A stretch of DNA of 64,000 nucleotides from Verrucomicrobiaceae bacterium. Lineage in GTDB: Bacteria; Verrucomicrobiota; Verrucomicrobiia; Verrucomicrobiales; Verrucomicrobiaceae. The notes under the pieces are model-generated. The model made no database searches. It saw only the letters and a program-made list of their open reading frames with translations, and was not told the origin of the DNA. The stretch spans positions 186,001 to 250,000 of the forward strand of contig JADJPW010000003.1 in the NCBI GenBank assembly GCA_016713035.1, written 5' to 3'. Positions 56,258-64,000 of the stretch are shown piece after piece (the stretch's first letter is position 1; each line of letters starts with the position of its first letter). Both the position numbers and the translations under genes were made by a program.

Positions 56258-57448
56258 ATGATCGTCACTCCGAAAATCCGTGGATTCATCTGCACGACAG
56301 CGCACCCGACTGGCTGCGCGAAGCATGTCGCTGACCAAATCGCAGTCGTCAAAGCAGGCGGTCACCTTGAGGGCGGGCCAAAGAAGGTGCTCGTCATCGG
56401 CTCCTCCACGGGATACGGACTCGCATCCCGCATCGCGGCGGCCTTTGGCTCCGGTGCGGCCACCATCGGCGTCTTTTTCGAAAAACCAGCCGAGGCAGAC
56501 CGCTGCGGCACCGCAGGCTGGTACAACAGCGCCGCCTTTGAGCACGAAGCAAAGGCAGCCGGCCTCTACGCTCGCTCCTTCAATGGCGATGCCTTCTCCG
56601 ATGCGATGAAGGCAGAGGTCATCGCCGCGATCAAAGCGGACTTGGGACAGGTCGATTGCGTCATTTACAGTCTCGCGAGCCCACGCCGCACGCACCCGAA
56701 GACCGGCGAGGTCTTTAAATCCGTACTGAAGCCCATCGGCGGCACCTACACGAATAAAAACCTCAACACCGGCACGGGCGTCGTGAACGAAGTCACGCTG
56801 GAAACCGCCAATGAAGACGAAATCGCCCAAACCGTCGCCGTCATGGGTGGCGAGGATTGGGAGATGTGGATGGATGACCTCCAAAAAGCCGGTGTACTGG
56901 CCCAGGGCGTGAAAACCGTGGCCTACAGCTACATCGGGCCCGAGCTGACATGGCCCATCTATAAGAATGGCACCATCGGCCGCGCCAAAGAGGACCTCGA
57001 GCGTGCCCAGCGTGCGCTGGATGCCAAATTGGCCCCACTCGGCGGAAAAGCCTGGGTTTCCGTCAATAAAGCCCTCGTCACACAGGCCAGCAGCGCCATC
57101 CCGGTGGTGCCATTGTACATTTCCCTGCTCTACAAGGTCATGAAGGCCGATGGCACCCATGAAGACTGCATTGAGCAAATGGACCGCCTTTTCCGCGATC
57201 GGCTTTACAGCGGCAGCCCGCAGCCAGATGAGGCAGGACGCATCCGCGTGGATGACTGGGAAATGGCCCCCGCCGTGCAAAAACTCGTCGATGACCGCTG
57301 GAAAATCGTCAACACCGAGAACTTCGCCGAGTTCGGCGACTTCGCAGGCTATCAGAGCAGCTTTTTGCGGCTTTTCGGCTTCGGACTCGACGGTGTGGAC
57401 TACGACGCAGACGTCGATGTGGGCGTGAAAGTGCCCTCATTGGGCTAA
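56258..57448 (+). CDS. fabV: Trans-2-enoyl-ACP/CoA reductase, FabV type
   Basis: 396 residues, normal for FabV. N-terminal RGFICTTAHPTGCAKHV, the NADH loop VLVIGSSTGYGLASRIAAAFG, CVIYSLASPRRTHP, and the active site SYIGPELTWPIYKNGTIGRAK (Y-x8-K, near residue 229) are visible. It completes each fatty-acid elongation round by reducing the enoyl double bond. FabV enzymes are often triclosan-insensitive. It stands alone upstream of the moxR-bat operon. Confidence 0.94.
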   Translation: MIVTPKIRGFICTTAHPTGCAKHVADQIAVVKAGGHLEGGPKKVLVIGSSTGYGLASRIAAAFGSGAATIGVFFEKPAEADRCGTAGWYNSAAFEHEAKAAGLYARSFNGDAFSDAMKAEVIAAIKADLGQVDCVIYSLASPRRTHPKTGEVFKSVLKPIGGTYTNKNLNTGTGVVNEVTLETANEDEIAQTVAVMGGEDWEMWMDDLQKAGVLAQGVKTVAYSYIGPELTWPIYKNGTIGRAKEDLERAQRALDAKLAPLGGKAWVSVNKALVTQASSAIPVVPLYISLLYKVMKADGTHEDCIEQMDRLFRDRLYSGSPQPDEAGRIRVDDWEMAPAVQKLVDDRWKIVNTENFAEFGDFAGYQSSFLRLFGFGLDGVDYDADVDVGVKVPSLG

Positions 57449-57542
57449 GATCACCGCAAACTGCCCCGCATTCGTTTTATTGTGCCTGGGAAGGCCGTAG
57501 TTGACGCCGCTGCTAGGCCCGTTGACCAGTACGCACTTCTTC

Positions 57543-58571
57543 ATGTCCGACACCGAATCCCCCTCCACGCCGCCGCCTTCTCCCGCCCCGTCGTCCTTAC
57601 CAGATGCAGAGGCCATCGCCAAAGCCTCCGCCTGGGTGGCCCCACTCCGGGATGAAATCGCCCGCGTACTCGTCGGACAGACTGCGCTGGTGGACCGCCT
57701 GCTCGTGGCCTTATTGACCAATGGTCACGTCCTGCTCGAAGGCGTGCCCGGATTGGCCAAAACCCTCGCCGTCCGCACCCTCGCTGGTGCGCTGAGCGCG
57801 AAATTCCAGCGCATTCAGTTCACACCGGATCTGCTCCCTGCCGATGTGATCGGCACCATGGTCTATCACCCGAAGGACGGCACCTTCACGCCGCGCTTAG
57901 GGCCGATTTTCTCCAATCTGGTGCTCGCAGACGAAATCAACCGCGCTCCCGCCAAAGTGCAGTCCGCGCTGCTGGAGGCCATGCAGGAGCGCCAAGTCAC
58001 CATCGGCGAGCACACCCACAAGCTCAGCGATCCCTTCATGGTCCTGGCCACGCAAAACCCCATCGACCAAGAGGGCACCTACACACTGCCAGAGGCCCAG
58101 CTCGACCGCTTCCTCTTCAAAGTACGTGTCACCTATCCCAGCCCATCGGAGGAGCGGCAGGTGCTCGATGCGATGGCGACCTCCGCGCCCAAGCTCAATG
58201 TGAACCAGATTACCGAGGTGGGCGACATCGTGAAGAGCCGTACCATCGTCAATGGACTCTACTTGGACGAAAAAATCCGTGATTACATCGTCGCGATCAT
58301 CCATGCCACACGCCAGCCGGAGCACCTCGCCCCGCATCTGAAGCTCCTCATCCGCTGTGGTGCCTCACCGCGTGGCACGATCAATCTGGCCCTCGCCGCC
58401 AAAGCGCACGCCTTCCTCCAGGGGCGCAACTACGTCACCCCGCAGGACATCAAAGACCTAGCCCCAGACATCCTCCGCCACCGTATCCTCCTCAGTTACG
58501 AAGCAGAGGCCGAAGGCGTCACCAGCGAGGATGTGATCAAAACCCTGCTCGATAAGCTTCCAGTGCCGTGA
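57543..58571 (+). CDS. MoxR-family AAA+ ATPase
   Basis: 342 residues from the ATG at 57543; 14 upstream codons would use a TTG. AAA+ motifs: Walker A GVPGLAKTLAVR (near 75), Walker B NLVLADEINRAPAK, and LATQNPIDQEGTY. MoxR ATPases are thought to be chaperones for VWA-domain partners such as those encoded next. An N-terminal Pro/Ser tail is non-conserved. A stem-loop (58583-58616) separates it from the DUF58 gene. Confidence 0.92.
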   Translation: MSDTESPSTPPPSPAPSSLPDAEAIAKASAWVAPLRDEIARVLVGQTALVDRLLVALLTNGHVLLEGVPGLAKTLAVRTLAGALSAKFQRIQFTPDLLPADVIGTMVYHPKDGTFTPRLGPIFSNLVLADEINRAPAKVQSALLEAMQERQVTIGEHTHKLSDPFMVLATQNPIDQEGTYTLPEAQLDRFLFKVRVTYPSPSEERQVLDAMATSAPKLNVNQITEVGDIVKSRTIVNGLYLDEKIRDYIVAIIHATRQPEHLAPHLKLLIRCGASPRGTINLALAAKAHAFLQGRNYVTPQDIKDLAPDILRHRILLSYEAEAEGVTSEDVIKTLLDKLPVP

Positions 58572-58582
58572 GTAGGTGCGGA

Positions 58583-58616
58583 TCGAACTCGCCACCTCCT
58601 AAAAGTGGGAGTTCGA
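58583..58616 (+). other. Stem-loop between moxR and DUF58 gene
   Basis: TCGAACTC and GAGTTCGA pair perfectly, with an inner CCAC/GTGG separated by one unpaired base, around a 9-base loop. No T-run follows, so it is more like an RNA-processing or stability element than a terminator. Confidence 0.55.
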
Positions 58617-58653
58617 CATCGAAGACACCTACCAGTCGCCCAACACCTAAGTC

Positions 58654-59571
58654 ATGCCCGCCACTGCCACAAAGGAACAAGATGAACGCCTCACACGCAT
58701 CCTCAAGCGTGTGCGACGCATCGAGTTGCTCACGCGGGGCATGGTGAAGGAGGTGCTCGGTGGGCAGTATCACTCACGTTTCAAAGGCCAGGGCATCGAG
58801 TTCGATGATTTTCGCGAGTATCAGGCCGGGGATGATGTGCGATTCCTCGACTGGAATGTCACCGCTCGCATGAACGAGCCCTTTGTACGGAAATACATCG
58901 AGGAGCGCGAGCTCACCGTCATGCTCTGCGTCGATGTCAGTGGCAGCAGCGATTACGGCAGCCAGGAGGACAGCAAGCGCGAGCGTGCGGCAGAGATCGC
59001 CGCCGTTTTCGCCTTCAGCGCCGTGCAGAATCAGGATAAAGTGGGTATGACCCTGTTTTCGGATCAGATAGAGCAATACGTACCAGCTCGAAAAGGCTCC
59101 CCACATGCGCTGCGCATCCTGCGAGACATTTTGAACTGTGAACCAGCTCACAGCGGCACAGACATGCGTGTCGCACTGGAGCTAGCGCTTCAGCGCATCT
59201 CACACCGTGCATTGGTGATCGTGGTTTCCGACTTTATCACACCCAATGATGCCTGGGAAAAGACGCTCAAAGCCGCTGCGGCAAAGCATGACGTCGTCGC
59301 CGCGCAGATCACCGACCCACGCGAACGTGAATTGCCCGATGTGGGCCGAGTCGTGCTCGAAGACCCAGAGACAGGCGAGCGGATGCTCGTCAACACCAGT
59401 GATCCAGCCGTGCGCCGCCATTACCAAGAGCGCATCAGCAAGCATGAGGAGTATCTCAACCAACTGTTGCGCCGCAGTGGCGTCGAGCGCATCCCTGTGC
59501 GCACGGATCTAGACTACGTGCCCGCCTTGAAAGCTTATTTCCGGTCCAGAAAGAGGAGGAAGCGCGGATGA
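58654..59571 (+). CDS. DUF58 (VWA-like) protein of the Bat operon
   Basis: 305 residues. LLTRGMVKEVLGGQYHSRFK and GIEFDDFREYQAGDDVRFLD are the conserved DUF58 block. A MIDAS-like DVSGSSDYG lies near 94. It probably works with MoxR in envelope or aerotolerance functions. The stop overlaps the next start by ATGA, and the next gene has the ribosome site AGGAGGA inside this gene's end. Confidence 0.9.
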   Translation: MPATATKEQDERLTRILKRVRRIELLTRGMVKEVLGGQYHSRFKGQGIEFDDFREYQAGDDVRFLDWNVTARMNEPFVRKYIEERELTVMLCVDVSGSSDYGSQEDSKRERAAEIAAVFAFSAVQNQDKVGMTLFSDQIEQYVPARKGSPHALRILRDILNCEPAHSGTDMRVALELALQRISHRALVIVVSDFITPNDAWEKTLKAAAAKHDVVAAQITDPRERELPDVGRVVLEDPETGERMLVNTSDPAVRRHYQERISKHEEYLNQLLRRSGVERIPVRTDLDYVPALKAYFRSRKRRKRG

Positions 59572-60143
59572 AGGCTTTGGCATTCCTTTTCATCGCTAGC
59601 CAGGCACTCGCACAGATGCCGCAAATGCCCGGTGTGCCACCTTTGCCATACCCAGAGCTGCCAGAGGCCAAAATCGTGCCGCTCCCGCCTCCCTGGTGGA
59701 TCATGTGGGCCGCAGGCACCGCCGCATTTATCCTGCTAGCACTCATTATCTGGCTGCTGCTGCGCCCAAAGCCCCTCGCCGTCATCGTCCCGCGAAAACC
59801 CCACGCTTCATGCCTGCGTGCCCTAGCCGATCTGCGGGCACGAGTCACGCAAATCGAGCCCTCAGAAATCAGCCACCGCGTCTCGCTGATTCTGCGTCGT
59901 TATTTGGCAGAGTGTCATGCGGTGCCTGCACTCACTCGCACGACGCCAGAGCTCTTTAGTGGCCTGCGCAACTTTGCCAGCGATCAGCCCATACCCCTCG
60001 CAGAAGGCGTGTGGCGTGAGCGCTTTGCCCCAGTGGCACGGTGGTGTGATGAGCTCTCCTTCATGCCCTCGCCTGCTACTTCAGAGCAATCACTCTCGCT
60101 GATCGATCAAGCCATTGCCAAAGTCGAGGAGGAACGCCCGTGA
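59568..60143 (+). CDS. DUF4381-like membrane protein
   Basis: 191 residues. The N-terminus MKALAFLFIASQALAQMP has a signal-like stretch and is Pro-rich. A membrane helix (MWAAGTAAFILLALIIWLLL, about residues 45-64) is followed by a cytoplasmic domain of helices (SHRVSLILRRYLAECHAV). It fits the DUF4381 slot of moxR-bat operons. Coupled to both neighbours by overlaps. Confidence 0.78.
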   Translation: MKALAFLFIASQALAQMPQMPGVPPLPYPELPEAKIVPLPPPWWIMWAAGTAAFILLALIIWLLLRPKPLAVIVPRKPHASCLRALADLRARVTQIEPSEISHRVSLILRRYLAECHAVPALTRTTPELFSGLRNFASDQPIPLAEGVWRERFAPVARWCDELSFMPSPATSEQSLSLIDQAIAKVEEERP

Positions 60144-61192
60144 TGAATCTGCCACTCGCTGCTCTCATGATTCCTGGCGTGCCGGACTTCCAGTTTGCGC
60201 GGCCTTGGTGGCTGTTGCTGCTCGCACTGCTGCCGTTTTTGGCCCTCCTGCGTGGTGGACGTGGGCGTGCACCGGTGATTCGCTTCCCTACCACGGCATT
60301 ACTGCGTGGCATTGGTCGTCCATCACGCTCAGGCATGCGCTGGACGTGGTTCAGCCTCGTGCTCGCCAGCATCGCCTGTGCCGCACTGGCCCTCGCACGT
60401 CCGCAGAAGCTCCTATCCACCGAGGAGGAGAAAAGCGATGGCATCTCCATCATGCTATCCGTCGATGTCTCGGACTCGATGCTCATCGAGGACTTCATCA
60501 TCGGCGGCAGGCCCGCAAACCGGCTCACCGCCGCGAAACGCGTCATCGCAGACTTCATCAATGGCCGCAAAACGGATCGCATCGGCATGGTAGCCTTTTC
60601 TGGCGAGACTTACCTCCCCTGCCCGCTCACACTGGATCGCAACTGGCTCATCAACAACATCGACCGCCTCCAGGTCAAACGCGTCAGCATGGGCACCGCC
60701 ATCGGCAGCGGCATCGCGGCAGCGGCGCATCGCCTCAAAAAGGAAAAAACTCGCACCAAGATCATCGTGCTCCTCACAGATGGGGCCAACAACTCGGGCA
60801 ATCTCAGCCCGCAGGATGCTGCGAAACTCGCGGCTACTCTGGGCATGAAGATTTACACCATCGCCATCGGCACACCGGGCTCTCACGTCATTCCAGACCC
60901 GATCCGCGGCACCTACACCCCAGTCGGCCAGCAGACCTTCGATGAAGAGACGCTGATGGAAGTCGCCCGTATCGGCAATGGAGAGTTCTACATGGCTCAA
61001 AATCTCGACACGCTGGAAACCGTCTTTAAAACCATCGACAAGCTCGAAAAAGTGAAGATCGAGCGCCGCAAGTTCACCGAATCAGAAGAGCTGTTTCATT
61101 ACCCGCTCTATGCAGCAGCGGCCTGCTTGCTCCTCGCCCTCTTGCTATCGGCCATTTTCATGCAGACGGCCCCAGAGACGCTGCCCGCATGA
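60140..61192 (+). CDS. BatA-like membrane VWA protein
   Basis: 350 residues from a GTG at 60140 (an ATG at 60143 is also possible); a GAGGAGG ribosome site lies at 60126-60132. An N-terminal membrane helix (PWWLLLLALLPFLALL) leads to a second helix, then the VWA domain with the MIDAS motif LSVDVSDSMLIED near 110, TDGANNSGN, and a C-terminal helix. It is the last gene of the operon; batB and batD homologues expected after it are not here, as the DUF1553 gene converges 10 bases later. Confidence 0.9.
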   Translation: MMNLPLAALMIPGVPDFQFARPWWLLLLALLPFLALLRGGRGRAPVIRFPTTALLRGIGRPSRSGMRWTWFSLVLASIACAALALARPQKLLSTEEEKSDGISIMLSVDVSDSMLIEDFIIGGRPANRLTAAKRVIADFINGRKTDRIGMVAFSGETYLPCPLTLDRNWLINNIDRLQVKRVSMGTAIGSGIAAAAHRLKKEKTRTKIIVLLTDGANNSGNLSPQDAAKLAATLGMKIYTIAIGTPGSHVIPDPIRGTYTPVGQQTFDEETLMEVARIGNGEFYMAQNLDTLETVFKTIDKLEKVKIERRKFTESEELFHYPLYAAAACLLLALLLSAIFMQTAPETLPA

Positions 61193-61202
61193 TCGGAGCA
61201 CT

Positions 61203-64000
61203 TCAGTAAAGATAGGAAAACTCGTTGGAGTTGAGGAGCACGAGGCAGACATCTGCCAAAGCACGCGTTTTCGCATCGCAATCGACAGGCTGGAGATCGG
61301 GGACAAAATCGGCATATCCAGGTAGCTTTTCCTGGAAGCAAAATTTCTCCCCAGTGTTCTCCTCCACGGCATCACGCCGCACTTCGAGCGGCGGCGTGTT
61401 TTTAGAAAAGTGGAGACTGGCTTGTTGGGCCTCCATCTCACGCCAATGGGCCTCACAGTTGGATTTTTCAGCAGCAGAGGGCTTCCGCCCGAAAGCGAGC
61501 TGGAATACTCGGCTGATCGGCTCTGCGCCACGCTCCTCCATTACGCGATGCGCCAGTGCGAGTGCTCGATCATAACTGGCTTGGCTATTGAACAGGCTGA
61601 AGACCTGAGGCGTGACGGTCGAGACCTCGCGTGCCTCACAGGAGAAATCGGGAGCAGGCTCATTAAAGACCTCCATGAATGGATCACGCAGACCACGCAC
61701 TTTCAGAGCGTAGAGACTGCGGCGATGTCGCTGAGAAGGCAGCGCATTCGGCACCCAGGCAGAGGCAAAGGTGCCCATGACCTGCCGTGGCTGCATGGCG
61801 ACCTCCAGATTGATCTCTGGGCGGTTCGGGATGCCGCCGAGCGTGCGATTGAGCTCCCCAGTGATGCACAGCATGGCATCACGCAGCTCCTCAGCCATCA
61901 GGCGGCGGGGTTTAAAGACCGCGTAGCTCTTTTCCGACTCCTCACGGCTAGAAGGCTCCGCTGGGGCGGAAAAGTGGGCGCTACGCTGATAGGCGGAGCT
62001 GGTCATGATCAGGCGGTGCATGTCTTTGATGCTCCATTTTTTCTCCACCAGCGTGCTGGCGAGAAAATCGAGCAGCGCCGGATGCGTGGGCCGCTTTCCC
62101 GTGCTGCCGAAGTTGTTCGGATTCCCCGCTAGCGCCTGCCCGAAGTGCCAGAGCCACAGTCGATTCACGATGGTGCGTGTGGTGAGCGGATTGGTGGGGC
62201 TAGCGATCCATTTCGCCAATGCACTGCGGCGGCCTTCGATAGTTTCCTGGATCTGAAAGCCCGCGCTTTGATTCAGAATGCTCAGCACGCCCGGCTTCAC
62301 TCGTGTAGTCGGAGAAAACGGATCACCACCACCGAGGATGGCCGTCTGCTCCAGCTCGCCCTCTGTCATGCGCTGCATGGGCATGCGCATGGGCTGATAG
62401 ACACTGACCATCTGCGGAGTGAGCCCATTATAGACACTGAAGGCAAAGGGCTCGTAGCGCTCCATCTCCCAGCGCAGGCGCTCCAGGCCTTTGCGGGCCA
62501 CACGTTCATTGCCGAAGTCGGCGGGCTCGAATCCCACCAGCTTCGGCGGAAATTGGTCCTCTGGCAGGCCTTGCTTCGTGAGGATCTGGCGGGCGGCACC
62601 GAAAACATCGGGGTAACTGCGCTTGGCGTTCTTGCTGCCGCTTTTCCGAGCTTGGGCGACGGCGGCGTCCCATTTCGCAGAATCGAGTTTTTTGTCCGCG
62701 AGCCACTTTTGGGCATTGCGGAGCAATTTTTCATCCAGGCGCTGCAAAACGGCCAAATGCTCGCTGCGGCGTGTTTCGAGATGTTTTTTCTCCTCAAAGC
62801 CGAGCGTGTTTTCTGCCTTTAAAAACGGCGCAGGCCGCTCAGCGAGCTGCGTCGTCGCAAAACAGGCCTGCATGGCATAATAATCATGCGTGGGGATGGG
62901 ATCGAACTTGTGATCGTGGCAGCGGGCACATTGCAGCGAGTGCGCCAGGAAGGTCTCGCCGACGGAGTTCGTCACATCATCGAGAAAGCGCTGGCGGGCC
63001 ACTTTCGCCACCTCCATGCCCGTGAGCTCCCAGGGGCCCATGCGCAGAAAACCGACAGCGGTGAGCATCTCAGGATCATCTGGCCGCAGCTCATCCCCCG
63101 CGATCTGCTCCTGGATGAAAAGATCATACGCCTTGTCCGCATTGAAGCTGCGAACGACGTAGTCACGGTAGCGCCAGGCATTGCCACGCTCGTAGTCATT
63201 GGCGAATCCGCTGCTATCCGCATAGCGCACCACATCCAGCCAATGCCGCGCCATACGCTCGCCATAATGGGGACTCGCCAGCAGTCGCTCAATGAGCTGG
63301 CGCATGGCCAAAGCGGCATCACGGGCGTGTTCGAACTCGAAAGCGGCTATTTCATCCGGCGTCGGCGGCAGTCCCGTGAGGTCAAAACTAGCGCGGCGGA
63401 TGAAAGTGCGTGCATCGGCAGGTGGCGCAGGATTTTTCACCGCCAGCAGGGCATCAATCGGGTGCTCATCTGCTCGCGGAGTGAAATCGGGCCGCTGCAC
63501 CGGCTGGTAGGCCCAGAGAGACTCCGCCTTGTAGCGGCGATTCGCCCACTCAGGCGAGAGAGCACCCGTCAGTCGCACCGCGATGCCATCCTCAGCGCTC
63601 CATTGCGCCGCCATCGCTTTCGTCACGGCGCTGCGGCGTGCTGCATCCGGCCACGGAGCACCGCTCGTGATCCAGGTCTTGATCCAGGCGATCTGGTCTG
63701 GCTGGAGGCGATCAGCCTCCTTCGGCGGCATGGGCTCGTAGTCCTCATGCTGGCGAGTGATGGCCAGATAGAGCGGGCTTTGCTCCGGCTTGCCGGGTAG
63801 GATGGCCTTCGCATCGCTCTCACCGCCCTTGGTGGCGGATTCAGGCGTGCGCATGTCGTAGCCGCCTTTGATCTTCGCCTCATCCTGACCGTGACAGGCC
63901 AGGCATCGCTCCTGAAAAAGCGGCCACACACGGCGGACAAAAAGCTGCTCCCCATCCTCCGCATGCAGCGCCGTGGCCGTAAGGAGTGCAAAAATGACAA
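61203..64000 (-). CDS. Cytochrome-like + DUF1549/DUF1553 protein, 5' end outside window
   Basis: At least 932 residues, open to the window edge. The visible N-terminal part reads VIFALLTATALHAEDGEQLF, the end of a signal peptide. A haem motif follows, RCLACHG (CxxCH), with GKPEQSPLY and YEPMPPK of PSCyt1. DUF1549 has FIRRASFDLTGLPPTPDEI, and DUF1553 has IVNRLWLWHFGQAL, with CARCHDHKFDPIPTHDYY in between. It is an exported protein typical of Planctomycetes and Verrucomicrobia. The substrate is unknown. Confidence 0.93.
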   Translation of the reverse strand, partial: VIFALLTATALHAEDGEQLFVRRVWPLFQERCLACHGQDEAKIKGGYDMRTPESATKGGESDAKAILPGKPEQSPLYLAITRQHEDYEPMPPKEADRLQPDQIAWIKTWITSGAPWPDAARRSAVTKAMAAQWSAEDGIAVRLTGALSPEWANRRYKAESLWAYQPVQRPDFTPRADEHPIDALLAVKNPAPPADARTFIRRASFDLTGLPPTPDEIAAFEFEHARDAALAMRQLIERLLASPHYGERMARHWLDVVRYADSSGFANDYERGNAWRYRDYVVRSFNADKAYDLFIQEQIAGDELRPDDPEMLTAVGFLRMGPWELTGMEVAKVARQRFLDDVTNSVGETFLAHSLQCARCHDHKFDPIPTHDYYAMQACFATTQLAERPAPFLKAENTLGFEEKKHLETRRSEHLAVLQRLDEKLLRNAQKWLADKKLDSAKWDAAVAQARKSGSKNAKRSYPDVFGAARQILTKQGLPEDQFPPKLVGFEPADFGNERVARKGLERLRWEMERYEPFAFSVYNGLTPQMVSVYQPMRMPMQRMTEGELEQTAILGGGDPFSPTTRVKPGVLSILNQSAGFQIQETIEGRRSALAKWIASPTNPLTTRTIVNRLWLWHFGQALAGNPNNFGSTGKRPTHPALLDFLASTLVEKKWSIKDMHRLIMTSSAYQRSAHFSAPAEPSSREESEKSYAVFKPRRLMAEELRDAMLCITGELNRTLGGIPNRPEINLEVAMQPRQVMGTFASAWVPNALPSQRHRRSLYALKVRGLRDPFMEVFNEPAPDFSCEAREVSTVTPQVFSLFNSQASYDRALALAHRVMEERGAEPISRVFQLAFGRKPSAAEKSNCEAHWREMEAQQASLHFSKNTPPLEVRRDAVEENTGEKFCFQEKLPGYADFVPDLQPVDCDAKTRALADVCLVLLNSNEFSYLY

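Overview
The window looks like a chromosomal segment of a Verrucomicrobiota bacterium, probably near Prosthecobacter or other Verrucomicrobiaceae; this is inferred from gene content, not from a marker gene. The evidence is two DUF1549/DUF1553 (PSCyt2/PSD1) proteins, a PEP-CTERM surface protein, large secreted beta-propeller, protease and amylase proteins, a Bat-type aerotolerance operon, RAYT transposase relics and FabV. Composition is GC-rich. Most starts lack a strong Shine-Dalgarno, while several pairs are coupled by 4-base ATGA overlaps. I saw no rRNA, tRNA, CRISPR array or prophage.

Layout. 0-9 kb: LtrA-like membrane protein (3' end cut by the window), a secreted DUF1549/DUF1553 protein, a PotA-type ABC ATPase, a predicted pseudokinase with a membrane segment and LamG-like C-terminus, and a secreted metzincin/PKD protease. 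9-20 kb: PEP-CTERM protein, TauE/SafE permease, M19 dipeptidase homologue, propeller/M28/PDZ peptidase, Dus, a BASS symporter coupled to an APH-like kinase, and a DUF116-polyprenyl synthetase fusion. 20-30 kb: frameshifted RAYT pseudogene, core-MetE homologue, large GH13 protein, Tgt with a C-terminal extension, PQQ-propeller protein and small envelope genes. 30-40 kb: RraA-like protein, coaD-lgt, serine hydrolase with TPR protein, NlpC/P60 lipoprotein, TIGR01777 epimerase, HAD phosphatase, asnB and cimA.

40.4-46.9 kb is a mosaic accessory patch beside thiC. It holds the C-terminal half of a RAYT transposase joined to a 44-codon remnant of a second thiC. That remnant is split by an IS5-family element with a clean 3-bp target duplication. 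A decayed IS4-family element with a 10-bp target duplication has landed in an array of 9-bp-period repeats. The same type of array forms the stop codon of the intact thiC and lies in frame inside its coding region, where it appears to add about 20 residues. The intact thiC has a TPP riboswitch.

47-64 kb: an MFS transporter coupled to an RND pump, a Cys-rich protein paired with a ferredoxin, a membrane/spermidine-synthase-like fusion, phoH, fabV, a short moxR-DUF58-DUF4381-batA operon, and a second DUF1549/DUF1553 protein with a cytochrome-like haem motif, whose 5' end runs off the window.
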